Shown here in pieces: positions 36,587 to 48,449 of a stretch of 64,000 bases of DNA (the first letter of the stretch is position 1; every line of letters starts with the position of its first letter). The stretch comes from Lactuca virosa (taxonomy: Eukaryota; Streptophyta; Magnoliopsida; Asterales; Asteraceae). The position numbers were made by a program, and so were the translations under genes. The notes under the pieces are model-generated. The model was given only the letters and a program-made list of their open reading frames with translations. It made no database searches and was not told the origin of the DNA. The stretch spans positions 241,933,114 to 241,997,113 of the forward strand of contig CAKMRJ010005523.1 in assembly GCA_928212115.1 (NCBI GenBank), read 5' to 3'.

Positions 36587-39242
36587 TTAGGCAACCTTGA
36601 TCTGATGTAGACTCAGCTGATGAATATCCCATTTTCCAAACTGAAGCAAATCTCTTTTGTCATATAAACGAATGCATCCATTTTCAAGCTTTATGACAGC
36701 AGAGGGTGTAGTTTCATCAAACACACAGTAAAGCATGGACTTTAAAGATCCATCTGGATGATTCTGAAGAATAGGAATCTGCTTTACTTGATCAGTAGCA
36801 GGCCACATCACAGATCGAAGAGGTTGATTGGTTTTAGGATCAATTACACTTGGGCATACTTTGATAATCGACTCTGCATTCTTCATTGAAGGAAAACCCT
36901 TAAGCACTTGATCTTCCAAGAAATTCTTGAATTGTGTAGCCTTGGGATTTTGAGAGGGATTCGCAAAAGGAGCCTTTGATAACTCTGAAAGATCAATCCT
37001 GGTCCAGGAATGAAAATCATGGGCATCTTTATATAATTATGTGTTGCCACTTTTTCGTCTCACGATCCACATATTTAAAGTGTCGTGAAATCCCCATGAG
37101 ATGATCCCTGATCTATCACCATATACATCCCTAAAGTGATTCTCTCCAAGATCTGTAACAGTGATATTAGGCTGATCCCCAGGAGCATTCTGATCAGAGC
37201 TCCTTTTGAACAACAGCTGTCTCTTCTCATCAGACTTAGCCAGTTTGGCACGTTTCAAAGCCACAACATTCGGAGCCTATGCTGGTTCTTTATCAAAACG
37301 ATCTACAACTCGGGTCGTTCTTACAGGTGGTGGAACTCTGGGAGCAGCTTGATTAGGAATATAGATCCTTGTTTCATCGACAGACGACTTAAATTTGTCA
37401 CCAAATTCTTCTTCCAGCTTCTTCTTTAAGTCATAGTAACTGGCAGTCAACAGACCAAAGTGAGTCTGAAGATCAGTGATCTGCGTAGTCTTCAGAGCTT
37501 TGTCTTCTAGAAGATCAGCAACTTGAATGGTGAGCTTGGTGTTTTCAGTCTGAAGGTCTGTAACCCGGATATCAAGCTCTATATTTTTCTGATTTAGTAA
37601 ATTGATCTCCTTCTGTAGTCCTAGAATAGTAGGATTCTCTTCTCCAGAGTTGCCTTCCCCAAAAGATATTCCTTTACCACGGGAGGGAGGCGTTGAGAAT
37701 TGTTCTCCAGCCAAATGCATGGCCAGCCTCACTGAAGCAGCATCATGATCGGGCCGTGGAGGAGAAAATCCTGCGGGGATAGAAGAACCACCAGCTTCAT
37801 AAGTGGTGCTAGGACCTTCACTGAAGAGTTCTGACGAGACAATAGCAGGAGTGGTTATCGTTGGTGTTGAAAGGCCTTGAAGTACACCAGAAACAGGAAT
37901 TCCCTGTCTAGGGTCACGTCTTCTTCTTTTCAAAGGAGGTTGAGAGGTCTGTGTTGTTGTGCGATCAATCTCAAGTGGCTCAGATGTAGGAGAAACAACA
38001 TCAATGGGAGGAATCCCTGACACTGTCACCATAAGAGTTGTTGTTTCAGCCACTTGATTGGTAGTAGGAGGCGTAGATTCAAGAACGTCTTCAGTTTCCC
38101 GTATCTCCGTTGTTGGATGAGCAACATCATTGATATTGTCAAGCAGTGAGTTGAGATTCTCACTTGACAAGAAATCTTCATTGCTTCCAAAATTCAGCGG
38201 AATTTCATCCTTATCGAAGCCAGAAAGATCAAGATCTTCGTATAAGTTAGTCTCAGTCCCACTCTTTGAAGACTCTTCATTATAATCACTTTGAACTGGA
38301 ACTGATGTCAGATCATGTTCCTCTGCCACATGAGCATTTGGAGTTACTGTCTCTTCTCTTTTTTCATGATCTGACACTGTGATAACATCATCTTCTGAAA
38401 TCACCCTCTCAGAAGAAGTAGGCTCAGAGGATACTTTATCTGAAGATCCATGCGACTCGGATGATTCGTTTAGCTCAGCAAATTTTCCAAATTTCACAAG
38501 AGGATACAGTCCTTAGAAAACGACCTTTCCCCTTCGATTCTGCTTTATGAGCCCAACAGTATGGGGACCTAATGACTTCATATCTAGGGTATCTCCCTCC
38601 TTGATCATCTCCGGAAATTGAATATTGATGAACAGTTGGATAAACCTAGGATACATCAAGAAAGTATCCCAGGTTGTTGCGTTGATATTCACCACGAACT
38701 CGTCTAAGATAAACTTCGAGAAATTGAAGTCTATTCCGGCAGCAAGAGAAGCAAAGGCTCCAGTGTTCCTTAGAGAAATCTCGTCAGCTCCAGACCTTCT
38801 CCCAGAAATGCAGCTCACAAATACATGAGCCAAGAATCTCCAGTATGGTGGCAGAAGCTTTTTCACCGTGGGAGGAAAGATGCCTTCGTAACCCATCTTC
38901 TTAAGAACCTTCTGGGCATCTTCAATCCCACTCTCAGTAGGAAAGTCAGATCGGTCATCAATCAGCAACGCTTCTTTTGATGAATTGTTCAGTAATAGCA
39001 ATCTTGCAACCTTTCACAACAGCTTCCACAGTAGATGCTCCGTCATCATCTGTCTTCAGTTTGGCAGTCCTCCAGAATTCCCTGATGATATTCTGATACA
39101 CCACGGGATTCACAGTAACAGCAGATGCCAAACAGCAATTCCTCAGCCTGTGGATCATCGACCTGAATTCTCCATGAACAGCAGGAGGATCAGCCAGTAC
39201 GATGGCCAAGTTGTGCATGTCAACGAACTTCAAATTTGCCAT
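36587..39242 (-). pseudogene. Copia 2 ORF3 (env position)
   Basis: Start chosen at ATG 39242-39240 (MANLKFVDMHNLAIV), just after a good 3' splice-site consensus. The N-terminal domain has IIREFWRTA and, after a frameshift near 38960, KKMGYEGIFPP, WRFLAHVFVSCISGRR and FLMYPRFIQL. This pattern is one I associate with Asteraceae copia elements. A Ser/Glu/Thr-rich disordered section, a basic cluster PLKRRRRDPRQG (about 37910) and a coiled coil (37400-37620) follow. The C-terminal domain has FRDVYGDRSGIISWGFHDTL. From 38990 to 36587 the frame stays the same and is broken only by TAA 38513, TAG 37277, TAA 37037 and TAA 36587, each one C-to-T step from CAA or CAG. No signal peptide or membrane segment. 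Function unknown. Confidence 0.75.
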
Positions 39243-39247
39243 TTGAT

Positions 39248-39809
39248 CTGCACTAAACAAGCCAAGTAAGAAAACAAAAATATTTGAACAATTAATGTTT
39301 TAAGTTTTCTTAATTAGTCAATTTAATTTTGGCCTTTAAAAAATTTGTTTTGACCAAACTGGAGTTTACGGTCAACTAGGGGTTTACGGTCGTAAACCCA
39401 TGGTCGTAAGCTCATGGTCGCAAACAGAGTTTACGGCCGTAAGCTAATTGGCCGTAAGCTCTTGAAATCCATTTTTCTTCGATTGAAACCCTAAGATTCG
39501 TCGATTTCATGATCAAAACACATATTTACGATCGGAGACTGAGTTTACGGCCGTAAGCTCATTGGCCGTAAGCTCCGGCCGTAAACGCTGAAAACAGTTC
39601 TTCTTCGATTAAAGCCTCAAAATCCGTCGATTTGATGAACAGAACACATTCCCATGGTCGATTTTGCTATACCTTTGAGATGAACCGAACGATTTCACAA
39701 AAAACGAGAAATTTTTTTCCGAGAGGAGAGAGAATGTGAGAGGGTTTACGGCCGGAAAGAAGAAAAATGAGGAGTAGAAGGGTTTCCGGCGGTAAGCTCT
39801 CCTTTTATA
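39248..39809 (-). promoter_or_regulatory. Candidate ORF3 promoter, 5' UTR and 5' UTR intron in copia 2
   Basis: On the minus strand TATAAAAGG (plus 39801-39809) is followed by a CT-rich leader, then CAAAG|GTATAG at 39672 as a possible donor and TTTAGTGCAG|ATC ending at 39248 as acceptor. A branch-point-like GACTAAT lies before the acceptor. The ORF3 ATG is six bases after it. GTTTACGG/CCGTAAAC palindromes fill 39360-39590. All of this is by inspection only. Confidence 0.45.
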
Positions 39810-41317
39810 CCCTATGCGGTTTTACCTGTCTTCCACACAGTATAATGTACAGTCCAAATCCCAAATATTTTTCAAAAATAAAACTTTTTGAGGATTTTAA
39901 AAATTAAAATTAAAAATAAAAATAACATAAACTAAAAATAAAATAAAATAAACACAATTTCTAAAATTTAAGAATTTAAAAAATTTAAATTTTGACAATT
40001 ATAAAAATAAAAATAAAATAAAAGTAAAAAATAAAAAATAAAATAAAAATAAAAGAAGACTAGATTTATCTCAACAAACACTGAATATAATTTTGTGACA
40101 CTTGGATCAAAGTTGTTAGACAGCCTTAATCCACTTGTCGGTACCTCTACCTTCATGTCTATGTCTGGTCGATCGTCGGTATTGTGATCCACTTAAACAC
40201 GAAAAATTTGTGATAACTTTGGACAAGTAAAGAAAGACAAGACATTTTTGATCCTATATACTTAGATAAATTTCCTAGGGACCATTTAGCTGACGACGAC
40301 CAAGGATATTGTTGTCCACCTAAATTTAGCAGCGAGATCTACAGACAACCTGTAAGTGTTCAGTTTTAATTGTACTAGAACATGTTTCCCGCTTCCTGAT
40401 ATGCTCCAGTAGTCAAGGACTTCCAGAATACTCCTTACATCGGGTGAGCAGACAATTATTAAGAGAGAAGATAGATTTAGAATGCATATGATGTACACCC
40501 AGGTCGGATCTCTTCCAATCGCGCAGAGGGTGAAACATATGACTAACTGAAGTTTTAGAGGGATTGAGAAGAAGAATGGTGCATATACTGTGTACCAGGT
40601 CAGATTGTAAGTCACGCAAAGGAGACAGTATATGGCTAACAGATAGAAAGAATTGCATAGATAGAAGATGCAAAGAGATAGAGTTGCATATGTTACAGTC
40701 CAGGTCGGATCTCTCGATCACACAGAGGAGGAAACATATGACTAACAGACAGAAAGAAAGAAAATAATCTTCTACAGAGCTAACTTATCGGAATTCCCCA
40801 GTCACCCCATCAATACCGGAATTAAGGACAGAATCCGCACATCGAGGAAAAGTTAATCCACAGTTCTAGATACGAGTTCTTTTAATGTGACCAGTAGATT
40901 CCCATGTATATCTCCCTGCTCAACCTATCCAAGCGTCGTATTGTCAGGCTAAACGGATCTAACTAGGTCAAGATTTGTCAAGTCTCTAAATTCCTTAAGT
41001 TCAACTCTGCCTAGTCAAGTCCATTTAGAATCTTTTGTGCCTACCAGCGCATCGAATCACAGAGCGTAGACGATTTAATTTTGGTACGTTACGCAGATTC
41101 AGATTGCCTGTTATCACTTGATAATATCATTTCCCGTCACAACACCTACAAGCAAAACTATTAACAACAATTTTTTTGATTTTTTTGATTTTTAATGTTT
41201 TTGGATTTTTGAATATTTTAAATTTTTGTTTGGTTTTTGTTTATTTCTCCCCCTAAACTTGTGCATGGGTGAGAATGAAATAAAAATGCGCAAATTTAAA
41301 CTAATTTAAAACAAAAT
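39810..41317 (-). other. Copia 2 spacer between pol and ORF3
   Basis: Non-coding. It includes an A-rich tract (39880-40060) and three diverged direct repeats beginning CCAGGTCGGATC near 40499, 40595 and 40700. Nothing else is recognised. Confidence 0.7.
40499..40755. repeat. Three diverged repeats of about 100 bp
   Basis: Each copy runs CCAGGTCRGAT...GCAAAGGAG or CAGAGG...ACATATGACTAACAGA. The copies start at about 40499, 40595 and 40700. Confidence 0.8.
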
Positions 41318-43911
41318 TTAATCCTCAAAACGAATCATTTTCAAAAATCCCACAAGCACATCGAATCGAGCTTTGTTAAAAGGCTTGGTGAACAGATCCG
41401 CCACATTATTAGCAGAAGGAACCTGTTCCAGCCGGATGAGCGAGCGCTCATAACAGTCTTTGATAAAATGAATTTTGATATCAATGTGCTTGGTTTTGGA
41501 ATGTTGGACAAGATTTTTACTAATTTGAATCGCATCCTCATTATCACAGTAGATGGGGGTTTCTAGATAATTCAAACCGTAATCCAACAGCTGATGTTGG
41601 ATCCAGATAACTTGAGAGCAACAAGCAGATGCAGCAACATATTCCGCTTCTGCTGTTGAGGTTGAGACGGTATGCTGTTTCTTGCACTGCCATGACACCA
41701 GCCTGTCTCCAAGGAATTGACACCCTCCTGATGTAGATTTACTGTCAAGCTCACAGCCTCCATAATTACTGTCAGCAAAAGCATATAAATCAAATTCGGA
41801 ATTTTTCGGATACCAAAGACCCAATTTTGGGCTGCCTTTGATATACCGAAAGATTCTCTTGACAGCAATAAGATGTGAAAGTTTAGGATTAGCCTGATAA
41901 CGTGCGCATTGACAAACTGCAAACATGATGTCTGGACGGCTTGCAGTAAGATACATCAACGATCCAATCATCGATCTGTAGTGTGTCTGATCTACGGATT
42001 CGCCATCAGTATCTGGATTCAGCAGGGGTCTTTCGGCCATTGGTGTCGATGCAGGTTTTGCGTCTTGAAACTCGAACTTCTCAAGAATATCCTCCACATA
42101 CTTGGCTTGATGGAGCAGGATTCCGGTTGAATTCTGTTTGACCTGAAGCCCCAGAAACATGGTCATTTCACCCAACGAACTCATCTCAAACCTCTTTTTC
42201 ATCACGCCTTCAAACTCCTTGCATAGTTGTAGACTTGTAGACCCGAAGATAATGTCGTCAACATAGATCTGGACTAGAATCTGATCATTACCCACATGTT
42301 TGATGAATAAAGTTTGATCGATAGTGCCACGAGAGTATCCATTCTTGAGCAAATGCTTTGTGAGAGTCGCATAGCACGCTCGAGGAGCTTGATGTAACCC
42401 ATACAACGCCTTGTCCAACTTGTAGACATGATTAGGAAACTTTGAGTTAATGAACCCAGGGGGTTGAGCAACGTAGATTTCTTCCTTCACCTTGCCATAC
42501 AAGAAGGCTGTCCTGGATCCATTTGAAAAACCGTGAAGTTCATGTAGGAAGCATATGCAAGGAAGATACGAATAGCCTCCAAGCGAGCCACTGGAGCATA
42601 AACCTCTGTATAATCAAGACCCTCGACTTGTCTAAACCCACGAACCACCAATCTTGCTTTATTACGCACTATAACTCCAGAATCATCCTGCTTGTTTTGA
42701 TAGACCCAGCGTGTGTTAAGAGACTTTTTGCCCTTTGGTAACTCAACCAATTTCCAAACCCCGAGCTTTTCAAATTGATTTAGCTCTTCATGCATAGCGT
42801 CTACCCAGCTGGGCTCATTCAAAGCCATTTCAACATTCTTGGGCTCTATTTGAGAGATAAAGCAAGAATAGAGACATGTATTGACATCTCCACTTTGACT
42901 TCTGGTTCTAACTCCATCACCCAGCTTACCAATGATGTTGTCGATCAGATGATCGCGTTGAATTCTTGAAGGTATGTCTTGGCTGATATCATTGAGTGAA
43001 ACGGGAAGAGTGTGAATGTTGAAACCTCCATCATTTGCTGATTGTTCCACATTGGATGAATCTGCTACAAACTCATTAGCAATTTCTTCAGGAAAGAGTA
43101 GTTCCATAAAAGTTGAAGTGACAGCGGAAGCATCTCTAGACATGAACTCTCTTTCAACAGGGGTAAGAGCTGTAGCATCAGCATCAGGATTAGCATCTTG
43201 AACTGGAGATTTTGGACTACCAAGTGGAATAGAGGACTCCCCCTCAGGTGTAGCAGATGACTCCCCCTCAGATGGTGTGGAGGTTACTGTTGGAGGTCTG
43301 TAGACAACTTCTTCGTCTTCATCTTCAGCAACATTCTTCGAACCAGAGGAAGACCCAGATGAACCATCTGACGACATATTTATGGATTTGAAAAGCAATG
43401 TGTAGTCACATAACCAATCAGGACCCACTCGAGCATCCGTTTCATTCTCCTCCAGCCAGCGCACGTCATAGGATTCGACAATCTGCTTCGTCTTTTTATT
43501 GTAAACCCTATACGCGGTGCGTGCAGCATATCCAACGAAATAACAATCATCGGCTTTGGCATTGAATTTCGGGTTGGACTCCAGGTGAAGAAGGGTGAAA
43601 GGGCAGCCAAATACACGGAAATGACTGACTGAAGGCTTATGACTATATAGAATCTCGTACGGTGTCTTCATCAGAGCTTTGTTGATTAAAACACGATTAT
43701 GAACGTAGCAAGCAGTGTTAATCGCCTCAGCCCAAAAGAAAACAGGTAACTTGGAGTCACATAGCATTGTCCTTGAAACGTCTTTTAATGTTCTATTTCT
43801 CCTTTTCAGCAACACCATTTTGTTGAGGCGTGTGAGCAGAGCTGTATTGACGCACAATTCCCTTTTCTGCGCAAAAGTGATCAAGAAATGCATTCTTGAA
43901 TTCTGTTCCAT
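41318..43911 (-). pseudogene. Copia 2 integrase C-terminus, RT and RNase H
   Basis: Two long ORFs joined by a 1-base frameshift near 42505. The first (43911-42487) has the integrase end (FWAEAINTACYVHNR), an acidic linker and the RT start to FQMD, with the catalytic Asp preserved. The second (42502-41318) continues with YVDDIIFGST and RNase H motifs FADSNYGGC, STAEAEYVAAS and YCDNEDAI, ending about 80 bp after NNVADLFTKP. Only one clear break is present in this 2.6-kb stretch. Confidence 0.92.
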
Positions 43912-44762
43912 TATCAGTACGAAGCGCCTTCACCCGGTTGTTGGTTTGGTTCTCAATCATCACAATGAATTTCTTTATCAGATCGGTAACCCCATCTTTG
44001 TTGGATAAGAAGAAGACCCACGTAAAACGAGAGAAATCATCGATCACAACTAGACAGTACGAGCTTCGGGGTTGATGCTCAGGACGTTGACCAGACCAAA
44101 TAAGTCCATATGTAATAATTGGAGCACCTGACTGATTGAGTTAACTTGTTTTGGCAGGTGTGGTTTTCTATGATGTTTTCCCTAGGCACATGACACACAC
44201 TTCTCAAAAGTGATAAGTCTCTGACAGGTAAGCCTCATACCATCTCATTCTTCGCAAGACGATTTATATTTTTAGCGTTCGCATGACCGAGTCTTCGGTG
44301 CCACAACATTGCGTTATGTTTGGAGACCTTTGAAAAGAGGCAAGTGATTTGTTCAGGAATGTTGTTGTTCATATCAATAATGTAAGCATTCCCATCCCGC
44401 TTAGATTTGACAAGAATCCATTCTTCCGGGATGACAATGCCTGGCTTGAGAATCATGCACTCCTTGTCGGTAAAATGGGTAGAATAACCTTTGTCACAGA
44501 TTTGAGACACACTCAACAAACTATGTTTTAACTCGGGAGCAAAGTTGACATTCTCGAAACTTAGCACTCCATTTGTAACGGTTCCTCTCTGAGTGATCTT
44601 GCCACCTTCTCCGCCCGCAAAGGAAACATATCCCCCATTAAAAGATTGAATGTTGCTCAATTGGGAGATGTCTCCTGTCATATGCCGGGAGCAGCCGCTG
44701 TCGACGTACCAAGGTCTGACGACATTCCTCCGCAACTGTCCCTGCAAAATGAGCGGGATCAT
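43790..44762 (-). pseudogene. Copia 2 protease and integrase core
   Basis: The protease has its catalytic YVDSGCSRHMTGD at about 44700, intact here in contrast to copia 1. The pre-integrase region has LWHRRLGHANAKNINRL, followed by a stop near 44235 and a frame break through the Cys pair and first catalytic Asp. The core resumes at 44047 (MIDDFSRFTWVFF) with RTDNGTEFKN and PQQNGVAEKEK. Confidence 0.88.
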
Positions 44763-47677
44763 TTAGATTTGGGAACCCAGGTCATCACTGTCCTGGGTTG
44801 CCTCTTCACTTTCTCTGATTGATCTTTTAACGCCTTCAGGTTCTGAATTATCATTTCTAATCTTTTCAGAGGATGCTAATGATTGATTGGAAGTTAATTT
44901 GGGCATCCAATGATATTTAGGTTTTCTAACACTCACAGGTGGTTTTGAAATATGTTTCTTAATAGTTTTCATTGAGCATCTGGAAGTTCTACCAGAAGTG
45001 GTTGAAGATCCAGAATTGCTCTTTGACGAAACCGATCTTGGCGGAGCCTTGTTCGGTTGTGGCAAACTGTTTAAGACTTTGTTATGAAAAACCTTTTTAT
45101 CCTTTTGAAAAGCCGCCCTTTGTCTACTTCGATCATCCTTCCAATCATCATCTCGAGAACGAGTTCTTGAGGACTTTCTAGTTAAAGACCTTCCTCTAGA
45201 TTCGTTCTCCCCTCTTGGTGACATATAATGTACAAAAACCTATTTTGACAATTCCTAGCTATATGACCACCAATACCACAATTAAAACAAATCTGATTAT
45301 TATTATTAAAACTGGTACTGCTTTTCTCAGATTTATTTTCTTTACTGACACCCTTACATTTCCCACAAGAACATGTACAAGAAGCAGGTTGGGAAATAAG
45401 TGAGGGTGCATCAGATGATGTGACCTGTGGAATTGGTATGTTTTCATTAGAAGCATCACAAACATCAGAATTATCAAACAATTCATCAAACATTTCAAAA
45501 AAATTAATTCAGCAGAAGCAGATGCGGAAGTATCACAAAAAACATTGTCATCTTTAACATCAGAAACGGAAAGTTTTTCATTGGAAACAAAAACATCAGG
45601 TTTAGACTCAGTTTTGTTATCAGAAACAGATCCTTCAACTTCGTGCTTTGATTGATCTAAGGATTGATTTGCAGGGGAAGTAGAAAGGTTAGTACTTTCA
45701 ACATTAATAAATCCTCCTGAAACAAAACCAGATGGCTTGCCATACACCATTGAAGGTTCGTTGGCAATCTCCTCTTTATGTATGATTGAAAGGAGGAGGT
45801 ACATTCTCGTATCCTAAACCCTTTTGCTGGTTTCGTTTGAACTGCAGGCAATGGTCAATCATGTTGGCAACTACCACGCTTTATACATCAAACCTTTTAA
45901 AATCAAAATTTGCAGTTTCAAATTGCCCTTTTAATGTATCAAGCTCAGTAAGTAACTCAGCATTCTGTCGCATGAAATAATCATAATGTACACATTTGAT
46001 ACTGTAGTCTTCCTGAAGTCTCCTAAAGTCCTTAATTTTTGTTTCTAATTGGGTCTTTAGGGGTTTTTGTCCTTTTCTAAGTTGATAGCCCTCATATCTA
46101 AGGTCCTCTACTTCTCTACGTAATGAATCTATTTCGTCACGAAGAGTTTTAACATAATTAATACATACCTGAGAACAAGAAGGTAAACTTACCTCACTTT
46201 TCTTAGGCTCGGAAGTAGAAGATACCATTAGCGCAAATTGCAGTTCCATCACCTTTTCTTCAGGATCAGCTGCAACATTCTCCATGGGAGCTTCATCATT
46301 GACTTGGGCCAAGTGAGCATTCTCAGGTCCTGAAATATTCAAAGCCTGAATCTGGTCCTCCCAGTCAAAAGATTTAGCAACCATAGCCTTCTTACCTTTG
46401 ACCTGAGCACCTCCCCGATTGTTTCCCACTACAACCATTGTCCTGTCATTGTTCAATCTTCTATCTGGCTTCGGGCACTCACGAGCAAAATGACCTGGCT
46501 CATGACAGTTGAAACAACGCATCTTCCCTTTGTTGAGCCCCACCTTTTTATCAGAATTCATACCCCAGTTGTTCTTCCCAGTCTTCTTGGCAAACTGCTT
46601 AGCCCTGAATACTGCCATAGCTATCTGCCATGTGATGTGCATCTCTTCCACATCTTTTGGATGAATCTGATCCAGATCAGCAAATGACAACTGAGGTGGA
46701 AGCTCTCCAGCTACAAAAGCATTATAGCAGTTAACAAGTCCTATGGCGAGAGAAAGATTTTCATCACATTCCTTTGTGTTTGAGGAAGAGGCTACAACTG
46801 GCACATTGGAAGAGAAAACAGCTTGTGGAGTGACAAACGACTAGCTTTGAGAATGAGACATGGATGACGCAGTAGTAAAGGTTTGAATCTGAGGTTGTTG
46901 AACAGTAAATGCTTGACCTGAGGAGGAAGTGATTGATGAAAGGGCATTGTTAGAAGAAATTCCAAGATTTGCAGTCGAATACGAGTTCACATGGTTAATC
47001 TCTCGCTGTTTATTATCAATATCACAAGCTTTGATGATCGCCATTGTTTCAGCAAGAGTGAGACGATTCAAATCCTTGGTCTTCTTAATGAAAGCTACAT
47101 TCATGTCCCATGACTTTGGAAGAGCATTCAGTAGCTTCTTGTTTATCTCTGATTTGTTTAAGAAGATTCCAGAAATGTTCATCTCAGTAGTGAGAGTGGT
47201 AAATCGCTGCAGCTGTGCCTCCAGGGTTTCTCCGGGAATGTAGTTAAACATGTTGAATTTATGTCGCAACATATCCTGGCGGCTTTCCTTCATGTCTTTA
47301 TTTCCTTCATACACCTCAATCAAGGCTTCCCACAAAGCTTTAGCTGAAGTATATTCTCTGAAACCTTGAGTTATATCAGGAGATAAAGCCATGGTCAGAG
47401 TGGCCAAAGCCCTTTCCTGTTCTTCAACTTTCTCAAAATCTTCATCTGTATAGTGCTCAACCTCTTTGTCAATCACTTGTCCTGCAACAGTGATGGTAAT
47501 TCGGACATGACCCCTGATGATGCTTCTCCAAAGTTTGGAGTCTTTCATCTTAATATACTTCTCAAACCGGTATTTCCATTCAGGAAAACCATCTGCAGAC
47601 AGCAGTCTTGGAATACGTGTGGTTGTGCCCATGACAATATCCAGTTCATGATGATGTGTTTGATTTTGAGAATCCAT
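44763..47677 (-). pseudogene. Copia 2 gag, extended, with two zinc knuckles
   Basis: The ATG at 47677 follows a 400-bp leader. The gag domain spans 47677-46900, with a TAG at 46841-46843 (SQS*S, a CAG-to-TAG change). Zinc knuckle 1 is CFNCHEPGHFAREC (about 46500). A coiled-coil stretch (46180-45900) follows, then a stop, an acidic region with a frameshift near 45500, a Cys cluster CTCSCGKCKG (about 45350-45385) and zinc knuckle 2 CFNCGIGGHIARNC (about 45250-45290). An Arg/Ser-rich part (45224-44763) leads to the protease. The two knuckles about 1.2 kb apart and the Cys cluster are unusual. Confidence 0.85.
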
Positions 47678-48074
47678 TGATTATTAAAATTTAAAACAAG
47701 AGGAATGTCAAAACTGAGTTTCCGGTCAATATGTTTACAACCGTAAACTGAGTTTACGGTCGGATTTACGGTCTGAGTGTTTACGGTCTTGTGTTTATGG
47801 TTTTTGAAGCTTATAGTTACGGTTATTGAAGATGCTTTGTTTACGGTCCAAGAACACAGTTTACGGTGTTTGAATGTTCTTGAGTTTACGGCCGTAAACA
47901 GGGTTTACGGTCGTAATCTTTTGGCAGTAAACTCCCAGAAGTTCTCAAAAACACGATTTTTGAGTAGATTCGATCCCTTCTAGCCGTGAAAATACCAAAC
48001 TCAATCTCGAACAGTGGAGAATATAAGTTTAAACAGCCGAAAACTCTATTGAATGATGATTTGACACCGGTTTT
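47678..48074 (-). promoter_or_regulatory. Copia 2 gag leader with GTTTACGG palindromes
   Basis: Untranslated leader with at least ten GTTTACGG or CCGTAAAC words between 47715 and 47935, including the full palindrome at about 47884-47899. The same word occurs in this element's LTR and in the ORF3 leader. Confidence 0.75.
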
Positions 48075-48086
48075 GCTCTGATACCA
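48075..48086 (-). promoter_or_regulatory. Copia 2 primer-binding site
   Basis: GCTCTGATACCA, the complement of TGGTATCAGAGC, 2 bp from the LTR. Confidence 0.95.
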
Positions 48087-48088
48087 AT

Positions 48089-48444
48089 TGTAAGGTCCTA
48101 AAACGGATCTTTACCAATGATCAAGCAATCAAACAATAAACACTAACAAGAATATGAGTAGAAGAATAAGAGAAATCAAGCTTGCACACGTTTATCACTG
48201 AAAAACGTCTGGTACAACTCGATATACTTGGCCGTGAACTCTGTGGCATCAACAACTAACAATGACCTACGACACCTCTATATATATGGAACTTGGGCCG
48301 GAAACTGGGTTTACGGCCGTAAACAGGCTTACGGCCGTAAACTCACTACAGGGCCGTAAACTACCAAATAACCCACTAAACCACAATAAAGACTCAAAAG
48401 AACTATTACAATGAAAGCCTAGACCAAACCACTAACTCCCTTCA
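48089..48444 (-). repeat. Copia 2 5' LTR
   Basis: 356 bp, nearly identical to 36080-36438. The palindromes at about 48308-48360 lie just upstream (right) of the TATATATA box at about 48279-48287. Confidence 0.95.
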
Positions 48445-48449
48445 CTATA

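Larger units (their letters stand above)
36080..48444 (-). mobile_element. Copia 2: Ty1/copia retrotransposon with third ORF, TSD CTATA
   Basis: The LTRs are 36080-36438 and 48089-48444, with a perfect 5-bp TSD CTATA at 36075-36079 and 48445-48449. On the minus strand the order is LTR, PBS, gag, protease, integrase, RT, RNase H, spacer, ORF3, PPT, LTR; total 12.4 kb. The LTRs differ at three bases and one 3-bp indel. It has the same layout as copia 1 but is not closely related in sequence. Confidence 0.95.
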
